Positions 5,189-7,289 of a stretch of DNA of 7,289 nt are shown in pieces. Every line of letters begins with the position of its first letter. Positions within the stretch are counted from its first letter, which is position 1. The position numbers were made by a program, and so were the translations under genes. Below the pieces are notes generated by a model that was not told the DNA's origin, made no database searches, and was given only the letters and a program-made list of their open reading frames with translations. Location of the stretch: contig CAJWLW010000249.1 of assembly GCA_913042885.1 (NCBI GenBank), positions 1-7,289 on the forward strand, given 5' to 3'. This stretch comes from an uncultured Lentisphaeria bacterium. Lineage in GTDB: Bacteria; Verrucomicrobiota; Lentisphaeria; JABSQK01; CAJWLW01.

Positions 5189-7098
5189 GCCGCATTGTTG
5201 ACGAGTTTCTTGAACTTTCCTGCCTGATCGTGAAACTCCTGATGCCACAACTCCAGCGACATCAGACCCCACAGCTTGCGGCTGAACATCTGGTTCTGGT
5301 CCAGCGCCGCCAAAATCGCCTCGCGGTGGAAGTATGGACGGTCGGCCGCGCCGGCATGGAAGAGGTCGAAAACGAATTCCTTCAGTTCGCCCGCTACCCA
5401 GTCGTTGAGCGGCACCGGGAACCCCATCTTGTCTTTGCGATTGACGACCAGCTCGGGCAGCTCGTCCTTCATCGCGTCGATCAGGATCTTCTTGAGCGTG
5501 CCATCCTTGAACTTGACGTCGGCCGGTATCGTCGCTGCGAATTCAACGAGCGGATAATACAAAAACGGCACACGCGACTCGACGCCATGCGCCATGCTCA
5601 TGCGGTCCTCCACCTGCAGCAGTCCGGGCAGCAGCGTCTTGAAGTCGAAATGCGTCATCCGGTCAAAGTATGAGTTGCTGGCGACGTTCGTCGCGTTGAA
5701 TATCTTGCTGAAAGTGTCGAATGGCGAATAATCGCCCAGCGCATCCCAGTTGATTTCACCGGCCAGTGACGCCGCCCGGTTGACGAGTCGATAGTACCGC
5801 CGGTCCGGGGATTCGAACAGACCTTCGCGCCAGAACTCCTTGATCATCGGCTGATAGTTCTGCAGCGCCACCAGGTTGGGAATGATCGACTCGTAGGTGA
5901 CAACGAAATTGCCGGACTCCAGCGTGCCGTCGATGGCGCCGCGGATGCATTGTTCGAAGTAGGCCAGCAGGTAGCGCACATAGCCGCCGAAAATCTCATC
6001 ACCGCCCTGGCCGCCGAGCACGACCTTGCGATGCTGCGCCGCCAGCTGCGACACGTGATACTGCGGAAACGATCCGGGCCCGGCCACCGGATAGTCGAGA
6101 TGATAGATCACCTTGCGAATCGAGTCGATGAAATCGCCGGCGCCGATGGTTACCTGGTGCAAATCCATGCCACGGTTCTCGGCAATCGCTTTGGCGTATC
6201 GTGATTCGTCGTACAACGGACCGTTGTCGAAGCGCCCGTTGAACGCTGCAAACCCGTCGCCACCCTGCAGCCGTGCGGCCAATGATGCCATGATACCTGA
6301 ATCCGCGCCGCCGCTCAGATAGGCGCCCACGGGCACATCGCTACGCAGATGCAAGGCTACCGACTGCCCGATCAACTCGCGGAGCTGGTCCTCGAAGTCC
6401 TTCGGCATGTGATCCCAGTTCAGGTCGTAGAAAACCTCCCAGTACTGCTCCTCGCGGACAGTGCCGCCCTGCACGATCAACCGCTGCCCCGGACGTAACT
6501 GGTGGATGTCCTTGAACAATGTCCGACCGTCCAGACAGAGCTGAAAGATGATATATTCCTTCAGCCCTTCGATATCTGTGGAAATCTCCGGCATAAACGG
6601 CAGCAGGGCCTTCGGCTCCGACGCCAGATAAAGATGCTGGCCGACTACGGTGTAGTAGAACGGCTTAATACCAAACCTGTCGCGGGCACAGAACAGCAGG
6701 TTCTTGCGCTCGTCCCAGATCGCGAAGGCAAACATACCTTGCAGATGATCGACACAAGCCGTGCCCCACTTTTCATACGCCGCCAGCAGCACCTCGGTGT
6801 CGGACGTCGTGCGGAACGGATACGGCTTGAGTTGTTCACGCAGCTCGAGGTAGTTGTAGATCTCGCCGTTGTAGCTGACAACGTTGCCGGCCGGCGAGGT
6901 CATCGGCTGCTGGCCGGATTCCAGGTCGATGATGCTCAGGCGCCGATGCCCCAGGCCGACGTGGCCGTTGTCGTGCAGCCATATGCCTTCGTCGTCAGGT
7001 CCGCGGTGCGACAGCAAGTCGTTCATCACCTGCAGATGCCGTGCCGCACCATCGACTGCACGGTCGTCGAGCGCTATCAGTCCGGCTATGCCACACAT
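5185..7098 (-). CDS. asnB: Glutamine-dependent asparagine synthase family amidotransferase
   Basis: A 637-residue class II amidotransferase with two domains. The N-terminal glutaminase has the nucleophile Cys2 (MCGIAG) with HRGPDDEG (31-38), Arg53, Asn77/Glu79 in YNGEIYNY and Asp100 in TTSDTEV, which match the glutamine-binding residues of E. coli AsnB. The C-terminal ATP-pyrophosphatase domain has the PP-loop SGGADSG (262-268), GGQGGDEIFGGY (362-373), EDRMSMAHGVESRVPFL (497-513) and Lys537. It is longer than E. coli AsnB (554) but normal for the long AsnB/AsnO type. The start at 7098 is fixed because Cys2 must follow the initiator Met and because GGGAGGG precedes it by 10 nt. Two points are odd: Gln364 stands where E. 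coli AsnB has Glu348, and the PP-loop is SGGADSG rather than SGGLDSS. It makes either asparagine or, as the neighbours suggest, an amide on a sugar acid. The gene symbol denotes the family only. Confidence 0.93.
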   Translation of the reverse strand: MCGIAGLIALDDRAVDGAARHLQVMNDLLSHRGPDDEGIWLHDNGHVGLGHRRLSIIDLESGQQPMTSPAGNVVSYNGEIYNYLELREQLKPYPFRTTSDTEVLLAAYEKWGTACVDHLQGMFAFAIWDERKNLLFCARDRFGIKPFYYTVVGQHLYLASEPKALLPFMPEISTDIEGLKEYIIFQLCLDGRTLFKDIHQLRPGQRLIVQGGTVREEQYWEVFYDLNWDHMPKDFEDQLRELIGQSVALHLRSDVPVGAYLSGGADSGIMASLAARLQGGDGFAAFNGRFDNGPLYDESRYAKAIAENRGMDLHQVTIGAGDFIDSIRKVIYHLDYPVAGPGSFPQYHVSQLAAQHRKVVLGGQGGDEIFGGYVRYLLAYFEQCIRGAIDGTLESGNFVVTYESIIPNLVALQNYQPMIKEFWREGLFESPDRRYYRLVNRAASLAGEINWDALGDYSPFDTFSKIFNATNVASNSYFDRMTHFDFKTLLPGLLQVEDRMSMAHGVESRVPFLYYPLVEFAATIPADVKFKDGTLKKILIDAMKDELPELVVNRKDKMGFPVPLNDWVAGELKEFVFDLFHAGAADRPYFHREAILAALDQNQMFSRKLWGLMSLELWHQEFHDQAGKFKKLVNNAA

Positions 7099-7108
7099 CC
7101 TGTTTTGG

Positions 7109-7115
7109 CCCTCCC
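7109..7115 (-). promoter_or_regulatory. Shine-Dalgarno site of the asnB-like gene
   Basis: GGGAGGG on the minus strand lies 10 nt before the ATG at 7098. The sequence match is strong, with spacing slightly longer than optimal. It confirms the start that places the catalytic Cys at residue 2. Confidence 0.65.
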
Positions 7116-7138
7116 TGAGGCGCTAAGGCAGCGAGTCG

Positions 7139-7206
7139 CCACGGCTGTCGTGGTTTAGCTGCGTCCTTGCTTCGGAAAACCGAACGCCTTACAGTTACAC
7201 CGTAAC
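7139..7206. repeat. Three tandem short palindromes upstream of asnB-like gene
   Basis: Within 68 bp lie CCACG-GCTGT-CGTGG (7139-7153), TTCGG-AAAA-CCGAA (7171-7184) and GTTAC-ACC-GTAAC (7194-7206). All have perfect 5-bp arms. They occupy the leader/promoter region between the asnB-like start and a possible divergent gene, so they may be operator half-sites or small hairpins in the asnB leader. No convincing promoter hexamers were found for the minus strand here. A weak plus-strand pair, TTGCTT (7167-7172) and TACAGT (7190-7195), has a 17-nt spacer. Confidence 0.35.
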
Positions 7207-7236
7207 TTCAAGCACCGCAACTACTAAGTGCGCCAC

Positions 7237-7289
7237 ATGTTCGATCCTAAGCGTATTTCTCATGCCGCCATCGTCGTGCTCGTCTTTGT
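7237..7289 (+). CDS. Possible start of a divergent membrane-protein gene (cut by window edge)
   Basis: From the ATG at 7237 an open frame runs to the right edge and reads MFDPKRISHAAIVVLVFV: a short positively charged head followed by a hydrophobic run, like the first membrane segment of an inner-membrane protein. It would be divergent from the asnB-like gene, with about 140 bp between the two starts. There is no strong ribosome binding site (only a weak AAG about 9 nt upstream), and 18 residues are too few to identify a family. A polymerase, ligase or another transporter would suit the locus, but that is a guess from context. It could be a chance open frame. Confidence 0.35.
   Translation, partial: MFDPKRISHAAIVVLVF

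Noticed and set aside
5189..5272. 28-residue N-terminal extension of the glycosyltransferase
   Set aside because: It would lie entirely within the conserved 3' end of the asnB-like gene; the overlapping ATG at 5188/5185 is the normal arrangement.
6502..7158. 218-codon plus-strand frame opposite the asnB-like gene
   Set aside because: It lies antisense to a fully conserved two-domain enzyme; its composition is that of a complementary-strand shadow.

Overview
The window is a piece of a surface-polysaccharide (O-antigen, capsule or exopolysaccharide) biosynthesis locus from a GC-rich bacterium. Codon use, Shine-Dalgarno sites, sigma70-like promoters and the gene repertoire fit a Gram-negative proteobacterium, probably a gammaproteobacterium. 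No rRNA, tRNA or housekeeping marker is present, so the taxonomy is an inference.

Layout, left to right: two overlapping NAD-dependent sugar epimerase/dehydratase genes on the minus strand (1454 down to 519, then 529 down past the left edge); a 783-bp stretch (1455-2237) with divergent promoter-like sites, the stump of a family 2 glycosyltransferase and unassignable sequence; a complete Wzx-type flippase on the plus strand (2238-3683); a 263-bp convergent gap with two large hairpins; a family-4-like glycosyltransferase (5188-3947, minus) overlapping by 4 nt the end of a long glutamine-dependent asparagine-synthase-family gene (7098-5185, minus); and at the right edge a 190-bp region with three short palindromes and possibly the first codons of a divergent membrane-protein gene.

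Taken together, the genes suggest this pathway: the epimerases remodel an NDP-sugar, the glycosyltransferase adds a sugar to the lipid-linked repeat unit, the flippase moves that unit across the inner membrane, and the amidotransferase transfers glutamine-derived ammonia to a carboxylate. In a polysaccharide locus that carboxylate may be a uronic acid, giving a uronamide, rather than free aspartate. There appear to be three transcription units: asnB-like plus glycosyltransferase (-), wzx (+), and the epimerase pair (-).

No CRISPR array, complete insertion sequence, tRNA or phage gene was seen. The least ordinary points are the decayed GT2 gene still sitting behind a good promoter, the changed key residues in the amidotransferase and glycosyltransferase, and the paired hairpins between convergent genes. 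I found no clear evidence of a wholly new biological system.
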